Shown: positions 18,909 through 28,561, numbered from the stretch's first letter. The stretch is DNA of 64,000 bases from Parabacteroides goldsteinii (GCF_015550595.1 NZ_JADNBB010000002.1:372001-436000), one strand, 5' to 3'. The notes: a model not told the origin generated them from the letters alone. Numbers and translations are program-made.

Positions 18909-20022
18909 TGTTGATCCTTTTTTGACTGATGGGAATTGTAATTAGGAATTCAGTATAGTTATCCTTTTCACTTTTCGCCAGGATCGAACCCTGATGGTTA
19001 AGGATAACTTCACGGCAGAGATACAACCCGACACCGGCTGCTTCAGCCGAAGGTTTCGTTGTAAAGAATGGTTCGAATATCCTGTCTTTGATATTGTCTT
19101 CGATACCTATTCCGTTATCGTAGATACTGATAAATGCAGTATTGTTCGCTCTTTCCTCCAATTTGATCGTAATAAACGGAGTGAAACTTTCCTTCTGGAG
19201 TTTACGGAGCAGTGCATAGATACCGTTTTTGAGAATACTGCCTATTGCTTTATTCATCTGTTCGATATCGATTTCCACTATAAGCGGCTTTTCCGGGCAT
19301 TCGAGATTTATCTGTATCTGGTTTTCTTCAATTTCTTTTTTGAATAATTTGTTGAGAACATCTATGTTGACCTTACACAACTCGCTCAGATCGGTCGCTG
19401 TAACATCGCCGTGACGGTCTTTCAACAACTCTTCCATAGCTTTGACGATGCGGACAGTGTTACAACCATGCTCATTGATTTTTTGCAGGTTGCCTTCTAT
19501 CATATCAAGTATTTCGACACTGTCTTCATAAATCTCTTTTGTCATGACGGCTCGCTCGTCCGTGATGTTTTCTTTCAATTCCTTGATCAGGTCTGCCGAT
19601 AGGCCGGCAAAGTTATTGATGTAGTTTACCGGATTGAGGATGCGGTCTACCAATCCCTGTGTAAGCTGTCCTACGGTTGCCAGCTTCTCTTTCCGTACCA
19701 GTTCGTCCTGCGCTTCGGCCAGGGCATCCAGTGCTTTCGACAGTTTTTCCGATTCTTTCAATACCTGGTCGCGCTGGATACGGAGCTCGATGGTACGTTC
19801 TTCCACTATTTTGGCAAGGTATTCTTTTTGCTTCAACTTTTTCCGCAAACGTCCTTTTAAGATATAGAGAATAATCTCTACAACGATAGCGATGCCGGGA
19901 ACCGTTTCCCAATCGTAATAAAGGCCTGCAATAATAAGTATCCAGCCAACCAGCGTCAACTTTTCTATGATGCGCAGCTGTCTTTTGAGGGAAGCTATTT
20001 CTTTAATATCGAAGTCGGCCAT
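18901..20022 (-). CDS. Membrane histidine-kinase-like protein lacking the phospho-acceptor His
   Basis: A 373-residue protein: two N-terminal membrane helices (about 22-37 and 43-57), a coiled coil about 62-115, a dimerisation/phosphoacceptor region and a C-terminal ATPase domain (ILKNGIYALL, YDNGIGIEDN, FFTTKPSAEAAGVGLYL). The H-box reads GQLTQGLVDRILNPVNYI: the expected His-Glu is Asp126-Arg127. Autophosphorylation at the usual site is therefore impossible, though ATP binding motifs look sound. It may be a sensing partner of the adjacent canonical kinase. The stop overlaps that gene's start by 8 nt. Confidence 0.88.
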   Translation of the reverse strand: MADFDIKEIASLKRQLRIIEKLTLVGWILIIAGLYYDWETVPGIAIVVEIILYILKGRLRKKLKQKEYLAKIVEERTIELRIQRDQVLKESEKLSKALDALAEAQDELVRKEKLATVGQLTQGLVDRILNPVNYINNFAGLSADLIKELKENITDERAVMTKEIYEDSVEILDMIEGNLQKINEHGCNTVRIVKAMEELLKDRHGDVTATDLSELCKVNIDVLNKLFKKEIEENQIQINLECPEKPLIVEIDIEQMNKAIGSILKNGIYALLRKLQKESFTPFITIKLEERANNTAFISIYDNGIGIEDNIKDRIFEPFFTTKPSAEAAGVGLYLCREVILNHQGSILAKSEKDNYTEFLITIPISQKRINNE

Positions 20023-20023
20023 A

Positions 20024-20431
20024 TCACTGAATTTCTTTGGTCATTGTTAATATATTCTTTCCTTCGGAACGGTCATACCTGACATCCGTCATCAATTGTT
20101 TAACCAGGAAAATACCCAGTCCGCCGATCGGGCGTTCTTCTGCTGAAAGGGTAATATCCGGTTCCTGATTTTCCAGCGGATTGAATCGGATGCCGTTGTC
20201 GGTCACGACTATTTTCAACAGTCCCTCTTCACACCCCATGTCAATGCGTATATCGCCTTCTGAATTGGGATATGCATATTGAATAACATTCGTCACAGCT
20301 TCGTCCATCGCCAACTTTATCTGTATAAGCAATGTTGCATCGATACCGCAATGTCCAGCCTGCTGCTCCAGGAAATCATACAGGAGGGCAAGCTGGTCGG
20401 GATTATTCTTAATATGTAGTGTGCTGGTCAT
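20024..20431 (-). CDS. RsbW/SpoIIAB-like Ser/Thr kinase (anti-sigma type)
   Basis: A 135-residue single-domain GHKL kinase with N-box MDEAVTNVIQYAY, G1 DNGIRFNP and G2 PIGGLGIFLVKQL. By family it either phosphorylates a STAS antagonist or sequesters a target such as a sigma factor. The gene lies 21 nt after the STAS gene and 1 nt before the His-less kinase. No cognate sigma factor is in this operon, so its target is unknown. Confidence 0.9.
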   Translation of the reverse strand: MTSTLHIKNNPDQLALLYDFLEQQAGHCGIDATLLIQIKLAMDEAVTNVIQYAYPNSEGDIRIDMGCEEGLLKIVVTDNGIRFNPLENQEPDITLSAEERPIGGLGIFLVKQLMTDVRYDRSEGKNILTMTKEIQ

Positions 20432-20452
20432 TTTACCGGAGTTTGGATCTTA

Positions 20453-20752
20453 TTACTCGATGGTAAGGAAAGAGTTGAATCCGGTTATTTTGAATATATC
20501 CATAATGCTGCTCTGGATATTCCTCAACACGAAAGTTCCGCCTTTCAGGCTCATCTTTTTTTGTAGAATGAGAAGTAAACGCAGGCCGGCACTGCTGATA
20601 TAACTAAGGTCAGTGCCATCGAGTATTACTTTCTTTACATCTTTCTCAAGGATGTCCATGATCTCTTTTTCCAAATCGGGCGAACTCAAGGTATCCAGTT
20701 GGCCGGAAAGACTGATCACTGTCTCTGCCCCGTGTTTTATTTTTATTTCCAT
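20453..20752 (-). CDS. STAS-domain anti-sigma factor antagonist
   Basis: A 99-residue SpoIIAA/RsbV-like protein. The conserved loop reads LSYISSAGLRLLL; Ser54 aligns with the Ser phosphorylated in RsbV, although the preceding Asp of the usual DSS/DST motif is Ser here. It is the first gene of the five-gene operon, 24 nt below a good promoter. It should be phosphorylated by the RsbW-like kinase and dephosphorylated by the PP2C protein at the other end of the operon. Confidence 0.9.
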   Translation of the reverse strand: MEIKIKHGAETVISLSGQLDTLSSPDLEKEIMDILEKDVKKVILDGTDLSYISSAGLRLLLILQKKMSLKGGTFVLRNIQSSIMDIFKITGFNSFLTIE

Positions 20753-20775
20753 ATACTTTTCGCTTTCAATTTAAG

Positions 20776-20807
20776 CAAATGTAAATATTATAATCTGACA
20801 CAGCAAG
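20776..20807 (-). promoter_or_regulatory. Promoter of the partner-switch operon
   Basis: Minus strand CTTG-N20-TACATTTG: exact -7 TAnnTTTG and near-match -33 element, ending 24 nt from the STAS start codon. Confidence 0.6.
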
Positions 20808-20834
20808 TTATTATCTTGATTTGTTAGTTCCGGC

Positions 20835-23519
20835 TTACTTCTTTGTAAGCCGGCTGATTCCGCGTGCAATTTCACCTACCCAGAGAACCAGGGAGGAAGA
20901 ACCGATGATGATACCCCAGTCTTTCAACGATAGAGGAACTACATTGAACATTTCTCCTCCGAAAGTAACGATCAGATACTGGCCGATAAGGATCAGCAAT
21001 GCTACAAACAGGAAACTTTTGCTCTCTTTCAGGTTGGAGAAAGCCGAACGGCCTTCCATGAACGCTTTGGCATTGAACATATTCCAGAACTGAAGCATCA
21101 CGAAGAAGCTGAAGAACCAGGACAGGTCGTGCGGAGTTAATCCGGTCTGTGCGTGGAAGTAGTATAATACTCCCATCAGGATGATGACGAAAGCCAAACC
21201 TACTCCGAAGATGTTGTAAGCCATCGGACGGGTGATGATAAAGTCGCCGTCTTTTCCGCTACGACGAGGTTTGTCTTTCATAACCCGTTCGTTAGGAGGA
21301 AGGGAGGCCAGTGCCCCGGCTGCGAATGTATCCATGATCAGGTTTACCCACAACATCTGAGTAATGGTAAGCGGTGATTCGGTTCCGAACAGCGAGCCTA
21401 ATAATACGATCAGACAGGCAGCCACATTGATTGTCAGCTGGAAGAGCAGGAACTTCTGAATGTTACGGTACAGGGAACGTCCCCACATAACGGCGCGGGT
21501 GATACTTCCGAAGGAGTTGTCCAGGATCGTAATATCGCTGGCTTCTTTAGCAACGGATGTTCCGTCTCCCATCGAAAGACCTACCTGTGCAGCTTTCAGG
21601 GCCGGAGCGTCATTCGTACCGTCGCCGGTTACAGCAACAACGGCTCCTTTCTTTTGTAATAACTGGACCAGGCGTTGCTTGTCGGTTGGACGGGCACGGC
21701 ACATAATTTTCAGGTCGAGTACACGATCCAATGCTTCTTCGTCGGTTAAAGCTTCGAAACCCGGGCCGGTGATGATGTTGCGGTCGGTATCTTCCGGTTT
21801 CCATGTCCCGATCTGACGGCCGATCTCTTTGGCTGTTCCCGGTGTGTCTCCTGTCACGATCTTTACATCTATGCCTGCGTTCAGACAGCTTTGAACGGCT
21901 GCGGGGACATCTGCCCGGACTGGGTCGGAGATAGCAACGATTCCCAGGTAAGTCAGGTCGGTTCCATGTAAGCGTCCGTTTACGAAATAAGCTTCGTCTT
22001 TCCCGTCTTCAATGATCTGGTAAGCGAATCCGAGTGTACGCATCGCCTGATTCTGATAATTCAATAGTTGCTTTTCAATATCGGCCTTGCAGGCTTCTAC
22101 CGGCTTGTATTCTCCGCCGGTCGCTACACGCCGGCTGTTTGTCAATACGATTTCCGGAGCGCCTTTGACGTATAATATCTTTTTACCGAGCAAGCCGGAC
22201 TGTACGACAGTTGCCATATACTTTCTTTCTGTCGAGAAGGTGAGTTGTGCCAGAACCGGTGCTTCCTCCCGTAATGTCAGATAGTTCTGGCCTTGGCTGT
22301 TCAGCCAGAGCAACAGGGCTGCTTCGGTGGGGTTGCCCAATGTCTTTACTTTATCTTCCGAGAAGTCAAGATAGGCGGTAGAGTTAACCGAGATACCTTC
22401 TTTGATCAGGTTGCTTAGTTCATCGTCACCCAGTTTCTGGTCTTTTAGGTTATAAAAGTTTGTCTGATAGACCTGCATCTGGTTTTGTGTCAGTGTTCCG
22501 GTCTTGTCGGTACAGATCACGGTTGTTGCTCCCATTGTTTCACAGGCATGCATCTTACGGACCAGATTGTTCGTCTTAAGCATCCGGTTCATGCTGAGCG
22601 CGAGGCTCAGGGTTACGCTCATCGGCAAACCTTCGGGGACGGATACAACGATCAGGGTTACTGCTATCATAAAGATATTCAGTATGTGAGAGATCAAATC
22701 CATTACCGGCATACCGGAAGAGGTGAGGAACAGTTTGACCAATAGGGCGATAAAGGTAAGCCCGGCTACGGTGTATCCACCTTTACTGATCACGGCGGCA
22801 AGCCCTTTCAGTTGCATCTGCAACGGGGTCTCGACGTCACTTTCTATTTGAGAGCCTTCATATACTTTTCCGTATCCGGTAGCGTCACCAACCAGTTCGA
22901 CCTCCATCACACCGTGTCCGTCTACTACGGTCGTTCCACGCATCACAGCGTTGGATGGGTAAGTTGCTTCGTTATCGAATTCAGCTTCGTTGGTCGTTTT
23001 GCTGATGATCGGTTCGCCGGTCAGGGTCGACTCGTTAACCTGTAAGGAAATAGCTTCCAGCAGTCGACCGTCGGCTGGTATTTCTTCTCCCGTTTCCAGT
23101 ACGACGATGTCGCCTACTACCACTTCTTTTTTTGTGATCTGGCAGATATTTCCTTCGCGGATTACTTTTACGAATGTATCATCGTTCACTGTGTTCAGTA
23201 TATCGAATGCTTTGTTGGCTTTCAGTTCAAAAAAGAACCCTACACACGATGCCAGCATGATGGCAAAGAATATACCGATCGGTTCGAGAAAAGCGGTGAA
23301 GCCCTTTGCCTCCGGTCCCCAGCAATGTACACCGGCGATGATCATCGACAACAGCCATGCTACCAACAGGATCTTAATGATCGGATCATTGAACTTCTCG
23401 AGGAACTGACTCCAGAGAGAAGCTTTCTCGGGAGGTGTAAGGATATTTTCGCCGTGAAGGCGCCTGCTTTCTTCAACTTCTTGTTTGGTTAAGCCCTGAT
23501 ACTGATGTTTCTTCTCCAT
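20835..23519 (-). CDS. PMCA-type calcium-translocating P-type ATPase
   Basis: An 894-residue inner-membrane pump that exports Ca2+ using ATP. It has the cation-ATPase N-terminus, helices near 45-65 and 78-98, the actuator TGE at 167-169, transport-site PEGLP at 295-299, the phosphorylation motif CTDKTGTLT with Asp338, hinge TGDGTNDAPALK, and C-terminal helices with NLIMD. The length is usual for the family. It is convergent with nothing and follows the operon's promoter region on the same strand, and is probably transcribed on its own. Confidence 0.95.
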   Translation of the reverse strand: MEKKHQYQGLTKQEVEESRRLHGENILTPPEKASLWSQFLEKFNDPIIKILLVAWLLSMIIAGVHCWGPEAKGFTAFLEPIGIFFAIMLASCVGFFFELKANKAFDILNTVNDDTFVKVIREGNICQITKKEVVVGDIVVLETGEEIPADGRLLEAISLQVNESTLTGEPIISKTTNEAEFDNEATYPSNAVMRGTTVVDGHGVMEVELVGDATGYGKVYEGSQIESDVETPLQMQLKGLAAVISKGGYTVAGLTFIALLVKLFLTSSGMPVMDLISHILNIFMIAVTLIVVSVPEGLPMSVTLSLALSMNRMLKTNNLVRKMHACETMGATTVICTDKTGTLTQNQMQVYQTNFYNLKDQKLGDDELSNLIKEGISVNSTAYLDFSEDKVKTLGNPTEAALLLWLNSQGQNYLTLREEAPVLAQLTFSTERKYMATVVQSGLLGKKILYVKGAPEIVLTNSRRVATGGEYKPVEACKADIEKQLLNYQNQAMRTLGFAYQIIEDGKDEAYFVNGRLHGTDLTYLGIVAISDPVRADVPAAVQSCLNAGIDVKIVTGDTPGTAKEIGRQIGTWKPEDTDRNIITGPGFEALTDEEALDRVLDLKIMCRARPTDKQRLVQLLQKKGAVVAVTGDGTNDAPALKAAQVGLSMGDGTSVAKEASDITILDNSFGSITRAVMWGRSLYRNIQKFLLFQLTINVAACLIVLLGSLFGTESPLTITQMLWVNLIMDTFAAGALASLPPNERVMKDKPRRSGKDGDFIITRPMAYNIFGVGLAFVIILMGVLYYFHAQTGLTPHDLSWFFSFFVMLQFWNMFNAKAFMEGRSAFSNLKESKSFLFVALLILIGQYLIVTFGGEMFNVVPLSLKDWGIIIGSSSLVLWVGEIARGISRLTKK

Positions 23520-23895
23520 AAATTTGTTTATTCCAATTCAGAATTATAATGTACAGCAAATTACGTAAAGTTGACGGACATACGCAAGTGCTTTAGTTTT
23601 TAATTGATAATATTTGAACCTATTCGCTCCGATGAATCCTGTGCGGAGGTCTAAATTGTCATATATAGTGAAATTGGAGTATCATAATATATGATACATC
23701 TTTGTTCTCTCGAGTCGTTTAACGGTTTTAGTTGACTACTTTCTGTGTTATAAATGAGGTTGGTTGTCTCCGGTTTATCATCCTATAACTTTGTTAACCT
23801 TTTGTTGTGTTAAATTAACGAGTCTGACTTAAACTTTTATCATCTTATAATTGTCTTATACATAGAAGGCAAATTGTGTATTAGTTATTAAGGTT
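23520..23895. other. Intergenic region between divergent genes
   Basis: 376 bp between the ATPase start (minus) and the DUF4251 gene (plus). It contains a perfect 8-bp dyad GTATCATA-N3-TATGATAC at 23679-23697 (operator candidate) and a promoter for the plus-strand gene. No coding remnant was found. Confidence 0.6.
23764..23793 (+). promoter_or_regulatory. Promoter for the DUF4251 gene
   Basis: TTG-N19-TAACTTTG with exact -7 element and the same 19-nt spacer as other promoters here. It lies about 100 nt upstream of the start codon. Confidence 0.6.
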
Positions 23896-24393
23896 ATGAA
23901 GAACGTTAGGTTATTCTGGATACTGGGGATTGTCCTCGTTTTAACAGGGCAATCCCTTTGTGCCCAAACCAAGAAGGAAAAGAAAGAACAAAAAGAAAAA
24001 GAAGTAAAAGAATTAATAGAATGTAAACGGTTTACGATAGATGTGAACCGTGCGATACCCATGGGAGGGCGTTCTCTCAATCTGACCTCTCCCTATTCTC
24101 TGGAAATGCGCGGCGACTCGGCTATTTCCTATCTTCCTTATTTCGGAAGAGCATATTCGGCTCCTTATGGTGGCGGTGACGGGTTGCGATTTGAAAAATC
24201 AATTACCGATTATCAAACCTCTTTCAACAAAAAGGGAACCGCTCAAATACAGTTTCGTGCCCAGACAGACGACGATACATATACATTCAATGTACAGGTA
24301 TTCTCTAATGGTTCTGCAACTATAAATGTGACACCTGTCAATAAACAGAATATCACATTCTACGGGGAACTGGCTCCTAAGAAAAAGGAATAA
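23896..24393 (+). CDS. DUF4251-family secreted protein
   Basis: A 165-residue protein with a signal peptide ending SLCAQ (about residue 23), a Lys/Glu-rich linker and a beta-rich domain with a conserved YLPYFGRAYSAPYGG segment, which I recognise as the Bacteroidetes DUF4251 family. Likely periplasmic or outer-membrane associated; function unknown. Its 3' end overlaps the converging radical SAM gene by 17 nt. Confidence 0.85.
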   Translation: MKNVRLFWILGIVLVLTGQSLCAQTKKEKKEQKEKEVKELIECKRFTIDVNRAIPMGGRSLNLTSPYSLEMRGDSAISYLPYFGRAYSAPYGGGDGLRFEKSITDYQTSFNKKGTAQIQFRAQTDDDTYTFNVQVFSNGSATINVTPVNKQNITFYGELAPKKKE

Positions 24394-25309
24394 ATAGTCG
24401 TCCCTGCCGTGCATTTCTTTCGGCAATACGCTTATTTACTTTAGCGGTAAACTCGAAGTTTTTAAGTCCCCAGTCGGGAGCGATCAACAGCTCTTTCGGG
24501 GATTGCGATACAAACCTCTCTACTACAATAGAGGGGTTTAATTTTTCTATAAAGTCGATCACCAGGTCGATGTATTCGTCGGCCGTATAAAGATGGAACT
24601 CTTCCGGATGATCGGCATATTCTTTCGCCATGCGGGTGTTGCGGATCAGTTGCAATTGATGAAGCTTTAGCGTAGTGATCGGTAATGCGGATAATCGATC
24701 GGCATGATGCAGTATCTCTTTGCGGCTTTCCCCCGGTAAGCCCAGGATCAGATGGGCTCCGGTGTAGATGCCTCTTTCGGCTGTCCGGCGGATGGCTGTT
24801 TCCGATTCTTCGTAAGTATGTCCGCGGTTGATGCGGATCAATGTTTTATCCAATGTACTTTCCAATCCGTATTCTATCATCACAAACTTTTCTTTGGAGA
24901 GGGCGGTGAAATAATCCAGTAAGGCTTCCGGCATACAGTCCGGGCGCGTTCCGACGATCAGTCCGACCACTTCGGGATGCGATAAGGCTTCCTCGTATTT
25001 GGCTTTCAATGAATTCAGTTCATCGTATGTATTGGTATATGCCTGGAAATAGGCCAGATATTTCATTTCCGGATATTTGCGGGAGAAGAAGCGGATGCCT
25101 TCTTCCAATTGTTCGGATACGCTTTTTTCTGTATGGCAATATTCCGGACTGAATGTCTGATTATTACAATAAGTACATCCTCCCCAACCCTTGGAGCCGT
25201 CGCGGTTAGGGCAGGTGAAACCGGCGTTTATAGAGATTTTCTGTACTTTGTAAGGGAATTTTTTCCGTAGAAAATCACCGAAATCATTATAAGGCTTTAC
25301 GTTTTCCAT
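24377..25309 (-). CDS. TIGR01212-family radical SAM protein (YhcC-like)
   Basis: A 310-residue cytoplasmic iron-sulfur enzyme. The SAM cluster motif is NAGFTCPNRDG followed by GGCTYCNNQTF, the extended spacing characteristic of the YhcC/TIGR01212 group, and the C-terminal half carries the family's LHQLQLIRNTRMA segment. Substrate is not established from sequence. A -7 element (minus strand TACCTTTG, 25314-25321) lies only 5 nt from the ATG, which would give a leaderless or nearly leaderless mRNA if used. Confidence 0.92.
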   Translation of the reverse strand: MENVKPYNDFGDFLRKKFPYKVQKISINAGFTCPNRDGSKGWGGCTYCNNQTFSPEYCHTEKSVSEQLEEGIRFFSRKYPEMKYLAYFQAYTNTYDELNSLKAKYEEALSHPEVVGLIVGTRPDCMPEALLDYFTALSKEKFVMIEYGLESTLDKTLIRINRGHTYEESETAIRRTAERGIYTGAHLILGLPGESRKEILHHADRLSALPITTLKLHQLQLIRNTRMAKEYADHPEEFHLYTADEYIDLVIDFIEKLNPSIVVERFVSQSPKELLIAPDWGLKNFEFTAKVNKRIAERNARQGRLFIPFS

Positions 25310-25438
25310 GAGGCAAAGGTAATTTATAATGGTTAATCACCAATGTCCGGTGGTTAATTTAACGATAAAATGCCCGGACTTACCTGGGCTGGTACATAAA
25401 TTACCTTTAAAGGTGAAGGGTTTACCATGATAAAATGC

Positions 25439-25446
25439 TAACTTTG
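25439..25446 (+). promoter_or_regulatory. -7 element upstream of dipeptidyl peptidase
   Basis: Exact TAACTTTG (TAnnTTTG) 31 nt upstream of the start codon at 25478. No convincing -33 element at the expected spacing. Confidence 0.45.
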
Positions 25447-25477
25447 CGGCCTATTCAAAATAAAATTAGAAGTATTC

Positions 25478-27652
25478 ATGAAACGATTGGGTGTTGGTTT
25501 CTTGCTTTCATTGGCGATAATTGGAAGCGTATCTGCTCAGAACGGGAGCAAACGTGTAGATTTAAAAGAAATTACAGATGGTAAATTCCGTCAGGTAACG
25601 GCTATTGGAGAGATGCGGTCGTTGCCCGATGGTGAGCATTATACAGCAATGAACAAGGATCGGAGTATGATCATTAAATATTCATATCGTACGGGTAATC
25701 CGGTAGATACCTTGTTTAATGCCCGCACTGCCCGCGAATCGACATTTGATGACTTCGATGGATATGATATCAGCAGTACCGGTCATCATATATTGGTTTG
25801 GAGAGAGACTGAACCGATTTATCGTCGTTCGTTCAAGGCAACCGTTTACGATTATGACGTGCGTCGTAACTACGTAAAGCCTTTGTCAGACTCGAAGAAT
25901 AAACAGATGATTCCGACTTATTCGCCTGACGGACGCATGTGTGCTTATGTTGTGGATAACAATATATGGGTTCGTAAGTTCGATTACGATACTGAAGTGC
26001 AGGTAACCAAAGATGGTGAACTGAATAAAATCCTGAACGGTATTACCGATTGGGTATACGAAGAGGAATTTGCAGTTACAAACCTGATGGCCTGGTCGCC
26101 CGACAGTGAGTACCTGGCTTATGTCCGTTTCGACGAGAGTGAAGTTCCGGAATATTCCATGCAGATGTACGGTACCGGTTTATATCCGGGTTATTACAAC
26201 TTTAAATACCCGAAAGCCGGAGAAAATAACTCGAAAGTAACCGTGCATTCTTACAGTGTCGCTACTAAAGATATCAAGGAACTGAAAGTGCCGGTTGAGG
26301 CAGATAGCTATATCCCGCGGATTATTTTCACGACTAATTCCGACCAGTTGGCTGTAATGACTTTAAACCGTCAGCAGAACCTCTTCAATATGTATTATGT
26401 AAATCCGAAGAGCGGTGTATCGCGCCTGATCCTTCGTGATGAAAATAAATGTTATGTAGATTCCGAATGGTTGACTTCTATACATTTCTTCCCTTCCGGA
26501 TTTACTTATGTAAACGAACAGGACGGCTATTCCCATATTTATCTGTATTCGCCGACGGGTGTAATGCAGCGTCAGGTGACAAAAGGAAACTGGGATGTAA
26601 CCCGTCTGATCGGTTACGACGATGCGACAAAAGTCACTTATTACGAATCGGCGGAAGAAAGTCCGTTGCGTCGTTCTGTTTATAAGATAGATGCGAAAGG
26701 GGTAAAAACGAAGTTGACAGATGCAGAAGGAACGAACAGTGCCGACTTCAGTGATAACTTTGCTTATTTTGTAAATACCTGGTCGAACGCGAACACTCCT
26801 GCCCGGATTACGGTAAACGAAACAAAGAGTAAAAAAGAGTTACGCGTATTGCAGGATAATGCCGCTTTGAAAGAAAAGCTGGCTAATACGTCGTTCTCTA
26901 AAAAAGAATTCTTCAAGGTACATACAGCTTCTGATTATGAGCTGAATGCCTGGATCGTTAAACCGGTGAATTTCGATGAATCGAAGAAATATCCCGTGTT
27001 AATGGTTCAATATAGCGGTCCTAATTCACAACAAGTATTGGATAAATACGGTTTTGACTGGGAACACTATCTGGCTGCTAACGGATATATAGTAGTCAGT
27101 GTGGATGGCCGGGGAACCGGTGCACGTGGTGAAGCCTTCCGCAAATGTACATACTTGCGGATGGGTGAATTGGAATCCAGAGACCAGGTGGAAGCTGCAC
27201 AGGCATTAGGTAAATTGCCGTATGTGGATGCCAGCCGTATCGCCATCTGGGGATGGAGCTTTGGTGGATACAACACATTGATGTCGATGAGCGTAGGTAA
27301 CGGTACTTTCAAGGCCGGTATCGCAGTGGCTCCTCCGACAGACTGGAAATATTATGACTCGGTTTACACCGAACGTTTTATGCGTACGCCAAAGGAAAAC
27401 TTCTCGGGCTATGCTGCTACATCGCCTATCCGTCTGGCAAAAGACTTACAAGGTAAGCTATTGCTGGTTCACGGTACTGCTGACGATAATGTACACTTCC
27501 AGCAAACGATGGATTATGCAGAAGCATTGGTACAAGCTGGTAAGCAGTTTGATATGCAGGTTTATAAAGACCGTAATCACAGTATTTACGGTGGTAATAC
27601 CCGTTATCATTTGTATACCAGGATGTCTAATTTCTTATTTGATAATTTATAA
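25478..27652 (+). CDS. Prolyl dipeptidyl peptidase IV (S9B)
   Basis: A 724-residue periplasmic serine exopeptidase that removes X-Pro or X-Ala dipeptides. Signal peptide ends VSAQ (about 21). An N-terminal beta-propeller includes the DWVYEEEF substrate-anchoring motif with paired Glu. The C-terminal hydrolase domain has GWSFGGY with nucleophile Ser594, Asp in TADDNVH and His in DRNHSI. Full length for the family. Its stop (TAA) overlaps the lipA start by one base (TAATG), so the pair is translationally coupled. Confidence 0.95.
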   Translation: MKRLGVGFLLSLAIIGSVSAQNGSKRVDLKEITDGKFRQVTAIGEMRSLPDGEHYTAMNKDRSMIIKYSYRTGNPVDTLFNARTARESTFDDFDGYDISSTGHHILVWRETEPIYRRSFKATVYDYDVRRNYVKPLSDSKNKQMIPTYSPDGRMCAYVVDNNIWVRKFDYDTEVQVTKDGELNKILNGITDWVYEEEFAVTNLMAWSPDSEYLAYVRFDESEVPEYSMQMYGTGLYPGYYNFKYPKAGENNSKVTVHSYSVATKDIKELKVPVEADSYIPRIIFTTNSDQLAVMTLNRQQNLFNMYYVNPKSGVSRLILRDENKCYVDSEWLTSIHFFPSGFTYVNEQDGYSHIYLYSPTGVMQRQVTKGNWDVTRLIGYDDATKVTYYESAEESPLRRSVYKIDAKGVKTKLTDAEGTNSADFSDNFAYFVNTWSNANTPARITVNETKSKKELRVLQDNAALKEKLANTSFSKKEFFKVHTASDYELNAWIVKPVNFDESKKYPVLMVQYSGPNSQQVLDKYGFDWEHYLAANGYIVVSVDGRGTGARGEAFRKCTYLRMGELESRDQVEAAQALGKLPYVDASRIAIWGWSFGGYNTLMSMSVGNGTFKAGIAVAPPTDWKYYDSVYTERFMRTPKENFSGYAATSPIRLAKDLQGKLLLVHGTADDNVHFQQTMDYAEALVQAGKQFDMQVYKDRNHSIYGGNTRYHLYTRMSNFLFDNL

Positions 27653-28497
27653 TGCCAGAACATTTGAGAAAGCCGGATTGGTTGAAGATCCGGCTTGGAG
27701 GGAACGAACAGTTCACACGGACTAAAAGTATTGTTGAGTCTCATTGTCTGCACACGATCTGTACAAGCGGCAAATGTCCGAATATGGGAGAGTGTTGGAG
27801 TCGTGGTACCGCAACCTTTATGATTGCCGGTGAGATATGTACCCGTTCCTGTCGTTTTTGTAATACACTTACAGGTAAGCCGTTGCCATTGAATCCCCTA
27901 GAGCCGGCCAATGTGGCAGAAAGCATTCGCCTGATGAATTTGAAACATGCAGTAATAACATCGGTCGACCGGGATGATTTGCCGGATATGGGAGCCCGGC
28001 ATTGGGTGGATACTATCCGTGCGATCAAGGAGGTTAATCCGGAAACAACAGTTGAAGTTCTGATTCCTGATTTCCAGGGACGTCTTGATCTCGTGGATAT
28101 GGTTGTTGCTGCCGGTCCTGAAATTATTTCACATAATATGGAAACCGTACGGCGTATCAGCCCGCAGGTTCGTAGTGCTGCCAAATACGATGTCAGTTTA
28201 TCTGTCCTGTCCCGCATAGCCGGACAGGGAGCAACAGCGAAAACAGGCATCATGGTCGGTCTGGGGGAAACTCCGGATGAGGTATGCTGCCTGATGGATG
28301 ATGTGCTTGCTACAGGGGCTTCCATATTAACAATTGGACAATATTTACAACCTTCAAGAAAAAATATTCAAGTTTCCGAATATGTCACCCCTGAGCAGTT
28401 TAAGTATTATAAATCAATCGCTTTGGAGAAAGGGTTCCGTATGGTGGAGAGTGCTCCGCTGGTTCGTTCCTCTTATCACGCCGAAAAGCATGTTTAA
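27652..28497 (+). CDS. lipA: Lipoyl synthase
   Basis: A 281-residue radical SAM enzyme inserting two sulfurs into octanoyl groups to make the lipoyl cofactor. It has the auxiliary cluster CX4CX5C (Cys37, 42, 48), the SAM cluster CX3CX2C (Cys63, 67, 70) and the C-terminal RSSY motif that ligates the auxiliary cluster. ATG overlaps the preceding stop by one base. No lipB is adjacent. Confidence 0.97.
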   Translation: MPEHLRKPDWLKIRLGGNEQFTRTKSIVESHCLHTICTSGKCPNMGECWSRGTATFMIAGEICTRSCRFCNTLTGKPLPLNPLEPANVAESIRLMNLKHAVITSVDRDDLPDMGARHWVDTIRAIKEVNPETTVEVLIPDFQGRLDLVDMVVAAGPEIISHNMETVRRISPQVRSAAKYDVSLSVLSRIAGQGATAKTGIMVGLGETPDEVCCLMDDVLATGASILTIGQYLQPSRKNIQVSEYVTPEQFKYYKSIALEKGFRMVESAPLVRSSYHAEKHV

Positions 28498-28561
28498 TTG
28501 CGAAAACATTTAACAAATTGCGTTGTTATATAATTAAAGTGCGAAGAAAGGGGGAAAGGGT

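Noticed and set aside
27741-28325. 194-codon minus-strand frame inside lipA
   Set aside because: lipA carries every cluster ligand; the antisense frame shows no motif and no start signal.
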